Shown: in pieces, positions 32,179-40,758 of the stretch
Layout: each line of letters opens with the position of its first letter
How positions within the stretch are numbered: the first letter of the stretch is position 1
From: Streptomyces sp. WAC05374
Lineage (GTDB): Bacteria; Actinomycetota; Actinomycetes; Streptomycetales; Streptomycetaceae
Reading direction: 5' to 3'
Assembly (NCBI RefSeq): GCF_004353505.1
Contig: NZ_SMNQ01000003.1
Location: 248,001 to 312,000 of the forward strand
DNA length: 64,000 nt
Position numbers and translations under genes: made by a program
Notes under the pieces: generated by a model
Told to the model about the DNA's origin: nothing
The model's database searches: none
What the model saw: the letters and a program-made list of their open reading frames with translations, nothing else

Positions 32179-33045
32179 GTGGCGTCCAACGTCAACCCCA
32201 CCGTCAGGCGACGCAGATTGGGCCAGGAGTTGCGCCGGCTGCGTGAGCTCAAGGGCATGACGGCGGAGGAGGTGGCGGAGCGCCTGCTCGTCTCGCAGTC
32301 GAAGATCAGCCGCCTCGAGAACGGCCGCCGCTCCATCAGTCAGCGCGATGTGCGTGACCTGTGCGGGGTGTACGAGGTCGAGGACCACCGCATCGTCGAT
32401 TCGCTGATGCAGATGGCGAAGGACTCACGCCAGCAGGGCTGGTGGCACGCATTCGGCGACATCCCGTACAGCGTCTACATCGGACTGGAGACGGACGCGG
32501 CCTCGCTGCGGGTGTACGAGCCGCAGGTGGTGCCCGGGCTGCTGCAGACCCGGCAGTACGCGGAGGCGCTGATCACCGGGGCGCTGCCGGAGTCGTCGGC
32601 GGCCGACATCGAGAAACGGGTCAACGTCCGGGCGCGCCGCCAGGAGCGGGTCAGGGAGGCGGAGACGCCGCTGCGCCTGTGGGCGGTGATCGACGAGGCG
32701 GCGCTGCGCCGGGTGGTCGGGGACAAGCAGCTCATGATCGAGCAGCTCGAGCACCTGCTCGACCAGTCGCACCTGCCCCACGTCACCGTGCAGGTGCTGC
32801 CGTTCGAGATGGGCGCGCATCCGGGGATCACCGGTCATTACGCGATCCTGGAGTTCCCGGACGCGTCCGACTCCTCGGTCGTCTACATCGAGGGCGTCAC
32901 CAGTGACCTGTATCTGGAGAAGGCGAACGACGTGCAGCGCTACAGCGTGATGTACGAGCACCTGCGGGCCCAGGCGCTGAACGTGGAGCAGACGCGCCAC
33001 TTCATCGGTGAGGTCATCAAGGACTACACGCAAGCGATGGGCTGA
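32179..33045 (+). CDS. XRE regulator with DUF5753 domain (chromosomal)
   Basis: 288-aa regulator. HTH: LRRLRELKGMTAEEVAERLL, VSQSKISRLENGRRSI. The DUF5753 part reads PQVVPGLLQTRQYAEALITG and HVTVQVLPFEMGAHPGITGHY. GTG 32179 is preferred over 32167 because GGAGG is at a workable distance. A DUF397 gene follows after 258 bp on the same strand; such pairs are abundant in Streptomyces, and BldB/WhiJ-type pairs affect development. Typical full-length member with no truncation. Confidence 0.9.
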   Translation: MASNVNPTVRRRRLGQELRRLRELKGMTAEEVAERLLVSQSKISRLENGRRSISQRDVRDLCGVYEVEDHRIVDSLMQMAKDSRQQGWWHAFGDIPYSVYIGLETDAASLRVYEPQVVPGLLQTRQYAEALITGALPESSAADIEKRVNVRARRQERVREAETPLRLWAVIDEAALRRVVGDKQLMIEQLEHLLDQSHLPHVTVQVLPFEMGAHPGITGHYAILEFPDASDSSVVYIEGVTSDLYLEKANDVQRYSVMYEHLRAQALNVEQTRHFIGEVIKDYTQAMG

Positions 33046-33303
33046 GTTCGTACGCTCCCACGCCGGACGTCCGATTTGCCAAGTCCGGCCTGATTGCCGG
33101 GGATTCACCCGGCCCGCCGGGGAAGAAGCCGGTACGGTACACCGCGACCGGCTTCCAGCGGAAGACCCGCATGGAATATGCCATCCGGTCGAGTGAACGC
33201 CCGCCCCGCGCACAGATCTCGACGAGTAGCGTCGATCACGCCAGCCTGCAGGTCAGGCCGGTGCGAGTCACTGCTGTCACTGTCGAGAACCGGAGCGGAG
33301 AAG

Positions 33304-33504
33304 ATGGCAATCATTCAGGGCGCCACGGACACCTGGACCAAGTCCTCGTATTCCGGCGGGAACGGCGCGTGCGTCGAGGTCAAGTCACCCGTCGTGGCGT
33401 CGATCGCGGTACGGGACTCCAAGGTCCCCGCCGGTCCGTCGATCACGTTCGTCCCCGAGTCGTGGAACGCGTTCGTGCGTGAAGTGAGCACGGGAGCTCT
33501 CTGA
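33304..33504 (+). CDS. DUF397 protein
   Basis: 66-aa DUF397 protein. The family's block is clear: TWTKSSYSGGNGACVEV, VRDSKVPAGPSITFVPESW and a terminal FVREVS. Usually partners an XRE-DUF5753 regulator, as here. ATG 33304 has GGAGAAG ahead. The biochemical role is unknown; it probably modulates the adjacent regulator. Confidence 0.9.
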   Translation: MAIIQGATDTWTKSSYSGGNGACVEVKSPVVASIAVRDSKVPAGPSITFVPESWNAFVREVSTGAL

Positions 33505-33525
33505 GCCTTTCGGCGCGTCACCGAT

Positions 33526-33566
33526 GAGCCCTCTCGACTGGTCCGCCGTCCCGGCCGAGGGGGCTC
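33526..33566. terminator. Bidirectional hairpin between DUF397 and the convergent gene
   Basis: GAGCCCTCTCG and CGAGGGGGCTC, one mismatch, lying between two tail-to-tail genes. Confidence 0.75.
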
Positions 33567-33575
33567 GGTCATGCG

Positions 33576-34412
33576 CTATCGCAATTGATCGACGTACCGG
33601 TCCGTCCCCGGCACCGTGGGGATGAAGGGGGCGACGAGTTCGACCCGGCCGGGTGCGGGGGCGTCGAGGGTGGCGAAGTGGTCGGCCCAGCAGGTGCGGG
33701 GGTCCTGTTCGAGGAACCAGAGCAGGGTGAGGCGGGTGTCGACGGCCTCGACCTGCTTGACGTAGGTCATCCGGTCGCCCGGCAGGGGCGTCGGCCGGAA
33801 GAGGGTGACCATCGCGGCCGGTGAGCCGGCCAGGCGGCGGGGCAGGTGGTGGGTGCGCAGGCGCTCCAGCAGCTCGGCACGTTCCCGGGGGCCCTCGGTG
33901 TCGATCACCTGGAGGATCAGGCCGGCGTACGGGTGGTCCAGCGCGTGGTGGTCGCGGGGGCCGGCGGCGCCGTCCCGGTAGACGGTCGCGGCGTGGTCCT
34001 GGAACGCGGTGAAGACGTGCGTACGGGCCTGGTGGACGCGGCCGTCGCGGTTGAGGCGCTTGTTGATGGCCACGGTCCACTTCATGTGGTCGTCGTAGCG
34101 GCCCTCGGTGATCCAGTACGTGGACAGGTAGCAGCCGGCCGTGACGGGTGCGGCCACGGCGGACTTCTCGGGGTGGCGCAGCAGTTGCAGGTCGCGGGTG
34201 GCCACCCAGCGGCGGCCGGCGTAGATCCAGGGCATGGCCATGGCGCCCGCGTAGTAGTGGTCGTCCTCGTACCAGCGGTTGTACGCGTACTCGTGGCCCG
34301 GGTGCGGCTCGACCATGGTGATCAGCGCGTGTCCGGGGCGCACCCCGTAGGGGCCCACGGCCGCGAGCCGCGCGTACTCCTCGCTCCGCGTGTCATTGTC
34401 GTCGTCGCTCAT
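33576..34412 (-). CDS. Uncharacterised EthD-like/dimeric barrel protein
   Basis: 278-aa cytoplasmic protein without a recognised catalytic motif. It contains VEPHPGHEYAYNRWYEDDHYYAG near residue 35, characteristic of small dimeric alpha-beta barrel or EthD-like proteins, and a second half (VKQVEAVDTRLTLLWFLEQD) that may be a repeat of the fold. It diverges from an SDR gene, and the 55-bp gap between the starts holds the perfect palindrome TCTGACGG-T-CCGTCAGA. It therefore belongs to the same regulon as the catabolic genes at 50-63 kb. Confidence 0.65.
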   Translation of the reverse strand: MSDDDNDTRSEEYARLAAVGPYGVRPGHALITMVEPHPGHEYAYNRWYEDDHYYAGAMAMPWIYAGRRWVATRDLQLLRHPEKSAVAAPVTAGCYLSTYWITEGRYDDHMKWTVAINKRLNRDGRVHQARTHVFTAFQDHAATVYRDGAAGPRDHHALDHPYAGLILQVIDTEGPRERAELLERLRTHHLPRRLAGSPAAMVTLFRPTPLPGDRMTYVKQVEAVDTRLTLLWFLEQDPRTCWADHFATLDAPAPGRVELVAPFIPTVPGTDRYVDQLR

Positions 34413-34421
34413 GCGCCCTAC

Positions 34422-34438
34422 TCTGACGGTCCGTCAGA
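34422..34438. promoter_or_regulatory. CTGACG-CGTCAG palindromic operator (site A)
   Basis: TCTGACGG-T-CCGTCAGA, a perfect 17-bp palindrome between two divergent starts. Six related sites occur in the 53-63 kb region. Confidence 0.8.
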
Positions 34439-34467
34439 TTGCTCGTCCAGAGCCGGGGAGGCACCGG

Positions 34468-35250
34468 ATGCCGCTGCGCGACAGGACCGTGATCGTTTCC
34501 GGCGTGGGCCCCGGGCTGGGGCACCAGGTCGCCGCCGCCGTCGTGCGGGACGGGGGCAATGTGGTGCTGGGGGCGCGCACGGAGGCGCACCTCACCTCGT
34601 GCGCCGGGCGGATCGACCCGGAGGGGCGGCGCAGCGCGTGGCTCGCCACGGACATCACGGACGAGGGCCGGTGCGGGGCGCTGGCGGCGCTCGCCGTCGC
34701 GCGGTTCGGCGGGATCGACGCGGTGGTGCACGTCGCGGCGTACGACAGCCACTTCGGCGGCCTGGAGGACGCGGACTTCGGGGCCTGGCGTGACGTCCTG
34801 GACGTGAATCTTCTGGGTACGCTGCGGATGACGCGGGCCTGCCTGCCGGCGCTGAAGAAGCGCGGGGGATCGGTGGTCCTCATCGGTACGCAGTCGGCGG
34901 TGGCCGCCCCGTCCCAGGTGCGGCAGGCGGCGTACGCGGCGTCCAAGGGCGCGCTGACGTCGGCGATGTACTCGCTGGCGCGCGAGCTGGGGGCGTACCG
35001 CATCCGGGTCAACACCGTGCTGCCCGGCTGGATGTGGGGGCCGCCCGTGCAGGCGTACGTCCGGTTCACGGCCGGCGCCGAGGGCGTGCCCGAGAGCGAG
35101 GTGCTGGGCCGGCTGGCCGAGCGGATGGCGCTGCCGGAACTGGCGACGGACGCGGACGTGGCCCAGGCCGTGGTCTTCCTCGCCTCCGACCGCGCACGGG
35201 CGATCACGGGCCAGTCGCTGCTGGTCAACGCGGGCGAGCTGATGCGGTAG
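34468..35250 (+). CDS. SDR-family oxidoreductase
   Basis: 260-aa short-chain dehydrogenase. The cofactor motif is changed from TGxxxGxG to SGVGPGLGHQ (about residues 12-21). The catalytic set is S in IGTQSAVAAPSQ and YAASKGA (Tyr/Lys near residue 160). It is controlled from the divergent palindrome at 34422. In related regulons such SDRs oxidise hydroxyacyl-CoA or steroid/terpenoid alcohols; the substrate here is unknown. ATG 34468 is preceded by GGGGAGG. Confidence 0.85.
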   Translation: MPLRDRTVIVSGVGPGLGHQVAAAVVRDGGNVVLGARTEAHLTSCAGRIDPEGRRSAWLATDITDEGRCGALAALAVARFGGIDAVVHVAAYDSHFGGLEDADFGAWRDVLDVNLLGTLRMTRACLPALKKRGGSVVLIGTQSAVAAPSQVRQAAYAASKGALTSAMYSLARELGAYRIRVNTVLPGWMWGPPVQAYVRFTAGAEGVPESEVLGRLAERMALPELATDADVAQAVVFLASDRARAITGQSLLVNAGELMR

Positions 35251-35566
35251 GCGGCCTCCTGGGTGTCACGGACCGCACGGGACCCGCATCCCGTGCGGTC
35301 GTTCCGCCATGTGTACGGACCTGACGAAGCGCCCGATCATCGTCCGGCCGCCGTCGCGGGCCTGACAACGGCCAGGTAGGTCAAGAAAAGGCAAAGGAGT
35401 TCCTCTTTCTGACCTGTGTTCATATCTGTGACCACTGAAACCCTTGACCGGCCGCGCGCGCCGACGGTTCAATCCCCGAAGTCCCCGCTCCCGCACGGGG
35501 GCACCGCTGACCGGACGTACTGACGAAGTGCTTCGACGTTCACAAGGCGGACCCCTGGAGGGGGAC
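35251..35566. other. Intergenic region before the symporter, with inverted repeat
   Basis: 316 bp without a gene. An imperfect inverted repeat at 35378-35415 has arms AGGTCAAGAAAAGG and CCTCTTTCTGACCT and could be an operator or hairpin. The symporter promoter should lie between it and 35566. Confidence 0.5.
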
Positions 35567-37090
35567 ATGAACAGTCTCGACTGGGCCGTGCTCATCGGCT
35601 ACTTCGGTGTGATGGTGGCGATCGGCGTCTGGTCGCACAAACGCGTCGACGACGTCGGCGACTTCTTCACGGCGGGCGGCCGGATGCCGTGGTGGCTGTC
35701 GGGCATCTCGCACCACATGTCGGGCTACAGCGCGGTGATGTTCACCGGGTACGCGGGCATCGCCTACACCTACGGCGTCACCTCGTACGTCACCTGGTCC
35801 TTCCCCATCGCCATCGGCATCGCGATCGGCGCCCACCTCTTCGCGCCCCGGCTCAACCGGCTGCGGTCGCGCCTCCACGTGGCCTCACCGCTGGAGTACC
35901 TGAAGAACCGTTACAACCTGCCCACCCAGCAGGCGCTCGCCTGGTCCGGCGTGCTGCTGAAGATCGTGGACGTGGGCGCCAAGTGGGCCGCCATCGCCAC
36001 CCTGCTGTCCGTCTTCACCGGCATCTCGCTCAACCAGGGCATCCTCATCACCGGCGTCGTCACCGGCATCTACTGCACGGTCGGCGGGCTGTGGGCCGAC
36101 GCCCTGACCGAACTCGGCCAGTTCGTCATCCAGTTCTTCGCCGGCATCGCCATGCTCGTCGCCGTCCTCGCGGAGCTGGGCGGCGTGAGCGCGCTGTGGA
36201 CCGTGTGGGACCGCCCCGAGATGCAGGGGCACACCGCGCCGACCGCCGGCCCGTACACCCTGACCTTCCTGCTCGCGTACCTCTTCATCAAGACCTTCGA
36301 GTACAGCGGCGGCATGTGGAACCAGGCCCAGCGCTACATGGCCACGCCCACCGCCCGCGAGGCCACCCGCTCCGGGCGGCTGTCGGCGGCCCTGTGGTTC
36401 GTCTGGCCGCTCGTCCTCTTCTTCCCGATGTGGTGCGCGCCGCTGCTGGTGAAGCCCGAGAAGCCGGACGCCTCCGACGCCTACGCCCTGATGACCGAAC
36501 AGCTCCTGCCGCACGGCCTGCTGGGCCTGGTCATCGTCGGGTTCTTCTCCCACACCATGGCCATGTGCTCCTCCGACGCCAACGCCATCGCGGCGGTCTT
36601 CACCCGGGACATCGCCCCGGCCATGAGCAAGGCGGCGCGCGGCTGGTCGCACCGGGCCGGGCTGCTCGCCGCCCGCTGGTCGACCGTCGCCTTCCTCGCC
36701 CTGTCGATGGCGATCGCGACGCAGGTCAACTCCCCCACCTTCAAGGACATCATCACCGTCGTCATCAAGTGGGTGGCGGGTCTGATGGGGCCGATCGCGA
36801 TCCCGTTCATGCTCGGGCTGCTGCGCTCCTTCCGCAGGTCCGGGCCGACGGCGGCGCTGGTCTCCTGGGCGGCCGGCCTGTTCGTGTTCTGGCTGACGAA
36901 CTACGGGCTCGACGGCGTCGAGCTCCAGATCCAGATCGTCTCGCCGCTCGCCACCTCCCTGGTGCTGTACGTGCTCATCGGCCTCGTCAAGCCGGAGGAC
37001 ACCCCCGAGCGGGACGCCGTGCTCGACAAGCTCCACTCCGACGACGGCAGCCCCGCCCGGGCGGCCACGAAACATCAGCCCCTCGGGTAG
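35567..37090 (+). CDS. Sodium:solute symporter family protein
   Basis: 507-aa integral membrane protein of the SSS family (LeuT-like fold, about 13 TMs), importing a solute with sodium. Typical features: SLDWAVLIGYFGVMVAIGVW at TM1, FFTAGGRMPWWLSGISHHMS after it, and the SSS core around TFEYSGGMWNQAQRYMATP. ATG 35567 follows TGGAGGGGG. The last 16 bp overlap the 3' end of the convergent ADP-ribosylglycohydrolase gene. Substrate not predictable; sugars, carboxylates or nucleosides are all possible in this family. Confidence 0.9.
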   Translation: MNSLDWAVLIGYFGVMVAIGVWSHKRVDDVGDFFTAGGRMPWWLSGISHHMSGYSAVMFTGYAGIAYTYGVTSYVTWSFPIAIGIAIGAHLFAPRLNRLRSRLHVASPLEYLKNRYNLPTQQALAWSGVLLKIVDVGAKWAAIATLLSVFTGISLNQGILITGVVTGIYCTVGGLWADALTELGQFVIQFFAGIAMLVAVLAELGGVSALWTVWDRPEMQGHTAPTAGPYTLTFLLAYLFIKTFEYSGGMWNQAQRYMATPTAREATRSGRLSAALWFVWPLVLFFPMWCAPLLVKPEKPDASDAYALMTEQLLPHGLLGLVIVGFFSHTMAMCSSDANAIAAVFTRDIAPAMSKAARGWSHRAGLLAARWSTVAFLALSMAIATQVNSPTFKDIITVVIKWVAGLMGPIAIPFMLGLLRSFRRSGPTAALVSWAAGLFVFWLTNYGLDGVELQIQIVSPLATSLVLYVLIGLVKPEDTPERDAVLDKLHSDDGSPARAATKHQPLG

Positions 37091-38196
37091 CGGGCCAGCC
37101 AGCCCGGCGCCGAGGCGGCCGGGCCGTGCAGGGCCGGGCCCTGCGTCATCTCCATGGAGAAGTCGTCCGCGATCTGGAGGAGCGTCGGCCGCCCTTCCAG
37201 CTCGGCCAGCCAGGCCGGCGGGAGGGCGGTCTCGCCGTGCAGGGCGCCCAGCAGCGCGCCGGTGAGGGCGCCGGTGATGTGCGAGGGGCCGTCGTGGTTG
37301 ACGGCGAGGCGCAGCCCGTGGCGGACGTCCTCGGCGACGAGCGCGCAGTAGACCGCGATGGCCAGGGCGTCCTCGGCGTGCTCGCCGTCGGTGTCACCCA
37401 GCGAGGAGATCCTGGCCGGGCCGGGGATGCCCTGGCGTACGGCGCCCAGCGCGTGCTTCAGCGCCTCGCTGACCGGCTCGTGGCCGGGGCGGGGCGCGAG
37501 CTGCGCCAGCGCCCGCTGGACGGAGCCGTCGACGCTCTCGCCCCGGGCCAGGCCGTGCACGACGACGGCGAACGCCCCGGCCGACAGGGCGGCGGCGGGG
37601 TGGCCGTGGGTCTGCACGGCGCACTCGACGGCGAGCTGGCACACCAGTTGCGGCTCCCACCCCACGAGCAGCCCGTACGGCGCGGAGCGCACGAGGGCGC
37701 CGGCGTCGCGGGCGGCGGGGTTCTTGGGCTTGTCGAGCGTGCCGAGTATGTCGTCGCCCAGTCCGGTGAGGGTGGCGGGCGCGGGGTCGCGGCGAACGTA
37801 CAGCCACTCCTCGCACGCCAGCCAGCCGTTGTCCTTGCGGCGCTCGTCGGGACCCCAGTCCCGCTGGGTGGCCGCCCAGCGCAGATGGGCGCGGTGGACG
37901 TCGGTGGGCGGGTGCCAGGCGCCGGTGTCGCGGCGTACCTGGGCGCGTATCAGACCGTCCACGGTGAACAGCGTGAGCTGGGTCGCGGACGTCACGGCAC
38001 CGCGCCGCCCGTACGCGGGCGCCAGGTCGGCGAGCCCGTCGGGCCCGTGGGCCGCGCGGATCGCCTCGACCGACAGCCCGGCGACGCCCGCCCCGAGGGC
38101 GTCGCCGATGGCGGCACCCAGGAGGCACCCCCGCACCCGGGCGCGGAAGTCCTGCTGCTCGGCCCGGCCCCAGACAGCCGCGGCTGCTGCGCTCAC
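37075..38196 (-). CDS. ADP-ribosylglycohydrolase family protein
   Basis: 373-aa ADP-ribosyl-glycohydrolase (DraG-like) protein. The start RVRGCLLGAAIGDALGAGV, the His/Asp block VNHDGPSHITGALTGALLGA and DTDGEHAEDALAIAVYC match the di-metal active-site pattern. The canonical first metal motif T-D-D-T is not evident (it reads SATQLTLF), which may alter activity. The GTG at 38196 was picked as the first start with the family N-terminus. The next gene upstream on the same strand is a NTPase-TPR protein, about 107 bp away. Confidence 0.85.
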   Translation of the reverse strand: MSAAAAAVWGRAEQQDFRARVRGCLLGAAIGDALGAGVAGLSVEAIRAAHGPDGLADLAPAYGRRGAVTSATQLTLFTVDGLIRAQVRRDTGAWHPPTDVHRAHLRWAATQRDWGPDERRKDNGWLACEEWLYVRRDPAPATLTGLGDDILGTLDKPKNPAARDAGALVRSAPYGLLVGWEPQLVCQLAVECAVQTHGHPAAALSAGAFAVVVHGLARGESVDGSVQRALAQLAPRPGHEPVSEALKHALGAVRQGIPGPARISSLGDTDGEHAEDALAIAVYCALVAEDVRHGLRLAVNHDGPSHITGALTGALLGALHGETALPPAWLAELEGRPTLLQIADDFSMEMTQGPALHGPAASAPGWLARYPRG

Positions 38197-38303
38197 CTCG
38201 CGTCCCCCCTCCCGTCGCCCCTCCGCCAACGTCCGGCGCGCAGCACTGTAATCGAAGGGAACCGGGGGGTCAGGGCCTGGAGGGTTATGGGTACGGAAGC
38301 CCG

Positions 38304-40739
38304 TCAGGTGGGGTTTTGCTCGCTGTTCGGCACCGGTTCCGGGTTGTTCCCGGTGAGGCGTTCGCGCTGCGCGGCGGCCCAGGCGTACTCCGGGTCCAGG
38401 GCCAGCGCCCGCTCCAGGTCGGCCAGCGCCGCCCCGGTGTCGCCCAGCGCCTCGTGCGCCAGGGCGCGGCTGCCGAGCGCCCAGGCGTAACCCGGGTCGA
38501 GCTCCAGCGCCCTGGTGTACGCGGCCACCGCGTCCGCGTGGCGGTCCGCCGCCCGCAGGGCCTCGCCGCGCTCGCCGAGGACCCAGGGGTCCCCGGGGGC
38601 CACCGCCTCCGCGCGGTCCAGGTCGCGCAGGGCGCCCGGGACGTCGCCCAGCGCGCGGCGGACCTGGGCGCGGCGCACCAGGCTCCAGCGGTGGTCGGGG
38701 TCGATGCTCAGCGCGACGTCCAGGTCGGCCAGCGCCTCGGCCGGCCGGCCCAGGGCGTGCTTCACCTGGGCGCGGCTCGCCCGGGGCCACACCCAGGCCG
38801 GGTCGAGCTCGACCACGCGGTCGAAGTCCGCGAGCGCCTCGTCGTGGCGGCCCATCCTCCGGTAGGTCTCCCCGCGGTGGGCCAGGGGTCGCGTCCCGCG
38901 CGTGGCCACCGCGAGGGCCCGGTCGTGGTCCTCCAGGGCCGCGTCGAAGGCGCCCCGCGCGCGGTGGACCAGGGCCCGCCCGGTGTACGCCCTGGGGACG
39001 CCCGGCCGGAGCTCGACGGACCGGTCGAAGTCGGCGAGCGCCTCGTCGTACCGCTTCGCGTCGTACAGGGCCCGGCCCCGCGATTGCAGGGCGTAGGCGC
39101 GGTCCTCGGGGCCGGCCCGGGCGACCAGCAGGTCCAGGGCGCCGACCACCGACCGGGCCGGGTCGTCCAGCGCCTCCAGGCAGGCGGTGCCGAGACGCCG
39201 TACGGCCTCGTCGTCCGTGTCCTCGCCCGCCTCGGCCAGAACCCGCGCCCAGCGGCGGGCCTGCACCGGTCCCTCGGCGCACGCCCCGATCCCGTCGTGC
39301 AGCGTGCCCGCCAGTGCCGTGCGCGGCCCGGCGCACAGCCGGTGGTACAGCTCCTCCAGCCGCAGCGCGCGCCAGTGCTCGTGCTCCCACCGCTCGTAGG
39401 GGAGGATGTCGTGCCCGGCCGTGTCCGCCCACGCGGCGTAGGCGTCCGCCAGCCTGGTGTGGGCCTCGCGCCAGCGCTGCGGGGAGCCGGTCCGCTGGAG
39501 GCGCAGCATGGAGGCGCGGACGACGTCGTGGTACTGGGCGTGGTCGTCGCGCTCGCCGACGAACGGCAGGGCGCGCAGCCATCCGTACAGCTCCGCCGAG
39601 CCCGTGCCGTCGGCGAGGGCCACCGCGAACACGTCCTCGTTCAGCCGGCGCGGCAGCGCGCACGCCAGGGCGGTGGCGCGGCGGGCGGGGTCGTCCTCCC
39701 ACTTGAGGAACCGGTCGACGGCCGTGGCGCCCGCGGTGTTCGGCTCACCCGGGTGCTGCGCCAGGGTCGAGACGAGGACGGGGAGCCCGCCGGAGAGGCG
39801 CAGCACGTCCTGGACGACCGGCTCGTCCACGATGCCCCGCACCGACAGCAGGCGCCGTGTCTCGGGCTCGGTGAACGGCTCCAGCGGCAGGTCCTGGACG
39901 GCGTGGGACAGCCCCGACCAGCGGACGGGGTCCAGGCGTGAGCGTCCGGCCAGGGTGAGGACGACGTTGCCGGGCAGGGGTCCGTACCGCGTCCCCGCGA
40001 GCAGGTCGCGCAGCCAGGTGTCGAGGAACGGCCCGGTGCGTTCGTAGGTGTCGAAGAAGAGCGCGATCCAGGGGACGTGCGCGGCGACCCGGTCCAGTTC
40101 GGCCACCAGGAGCGGGCTCAGCACGGTGACGGGGTCACGCGCGAGCCGTGCGTCGTCGGCGTCCCGGGCGCGGGCTCCGAGCCTCTCGCGCAGCCGGTCG
40201 GCGCCCCTGGCCACTTGCGCCGGGTCGACCGCTCCGGCGAAGGCGCCGACGACCGGCAGCATGCCCGCGCCGATCAGCCCCGCCTGTGCCGCGGCCAGGC
40301 CGCCCGGCGAAGGGGCGGTGCCGGAAGGCCCGCGCGGTCCCTCCTCCGCGCCGACCGCGGCGGCCATCTCGGCCTCGTGGCGGTACCGGTGGTACGCGGC
40401 GAGCTGCCGGTCCAGGGCTTTGAGCGGGTGGCCCTGCCGGTCCAGGCAGTCGCTGATCGCCGCCATCGTTTCGGGGACGCTGTTCACGCCCTCGTCGACG
40501 TACCCGGTCAGCGCGCCGTGCTCGCGGGCGACGTCCTCCAGTTCCCGCAGCAGCGTGGTCTTGCCGACGCCCGCCATGCCCCGCACATGGAAGACGAACC
40601 GGTGCCGTGCGTCGTCCGGTGCGGTCTCCAAGTTCCGCCCGAACAGGTCCAGTTCTCGCCGGCGGCCGATGAACCCGGCACGCTTGTGCTGCGTGAGCAG
40701 TTCCGGCATCGACGGTCTGGATCTGGAGGTCCTGGCCAT
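38304..40739 (-). CDS. NTPase-TPR regulatory protein (STAND-like)
   Basis: 811-aa multidomain protein. The N-terminal NTPase has Walker A GMAGVGKTTLLRELE (about residues 54-68) and Walker B-like WIALFFDTYERTG. A linker and about eight TPR units follow (LADFDRSVELRPG..., LAVATRGTRPLAHRGETYR..., ALADLERALALDPEYAW at the end). Such proteins act as signal-responsive scaffolds. It is the upstream neighbour of the ADP-ribosylglycohydrolase gene on the same strand. No effector domain is fused, so partners are likely separate. Confidence 0.83.
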   Translation of the reverse strand: MARTSRSRPSMPELLTQHKRAGFIGRRRELDLFGRNLETAPDDARHRFVFHVRGMAGVGKTTLLRELEDVAREHGALTGYVDEGVNSVPETMAAISDCLDRQGHPLKALDRQLAAYHRYRHEAEMAAAVGAEEGPRGPSGTAPSPGGLAAAQAGLIGAGMLPVVGAFAGAVDPAQVARGADRLRERLGARARDADDARLARDPVTVLSPLLVAELDRVAAHVPWIALFFDTYERTGPFLDTWLRDLLAGTRYGPLPGNVVLTLAGRSRLDPVRWSGLSHAVQDLPLEPFTEPETRRLLSVRGIVDEPVVQDVLRLSGGLPVLVSTLAQHPGEPNTAGATAVDRFLKWEDDPARRATALACALPRRLNEDVFAVALADGTGSAELYGWLRALPFVGERDDHAQYHDVVRASMLRLQRTGSPQRWREAHTRLADAYAAWADTAGHDILPYERWEHEHWRALRLEELYHRLCAGPRTALAGTLHDGIGACAEGPVQARRWARVLAEAGEDTDDEAVRRLGTACLEALDDPARSVVGALDLLVARAGPEDRAYALQSRGRALYDAKRYDEALADFDRSVELRPGVPRAYTGRALVHRARGAFDAALEDHDRALAVATRGTRPLAHRGETYRRMGRHDEALADFDRVVELDPAWVWPRASRAQVKHALGRPAEALADLDVALSIDPDHRWSLVRRAQVRRALGDVPGALRDLDRAEAVAPGDPWVLGERGEALRAADRHADAVAAYTRALELDPGYAWALGSRALAHEALGDTGAALADLERALALDPEYAWAAAQRERLTGNNPEPVPNSEQNPT

Positions 40740-40758
40740 GCGGCCAGTCTCGCAAAAG

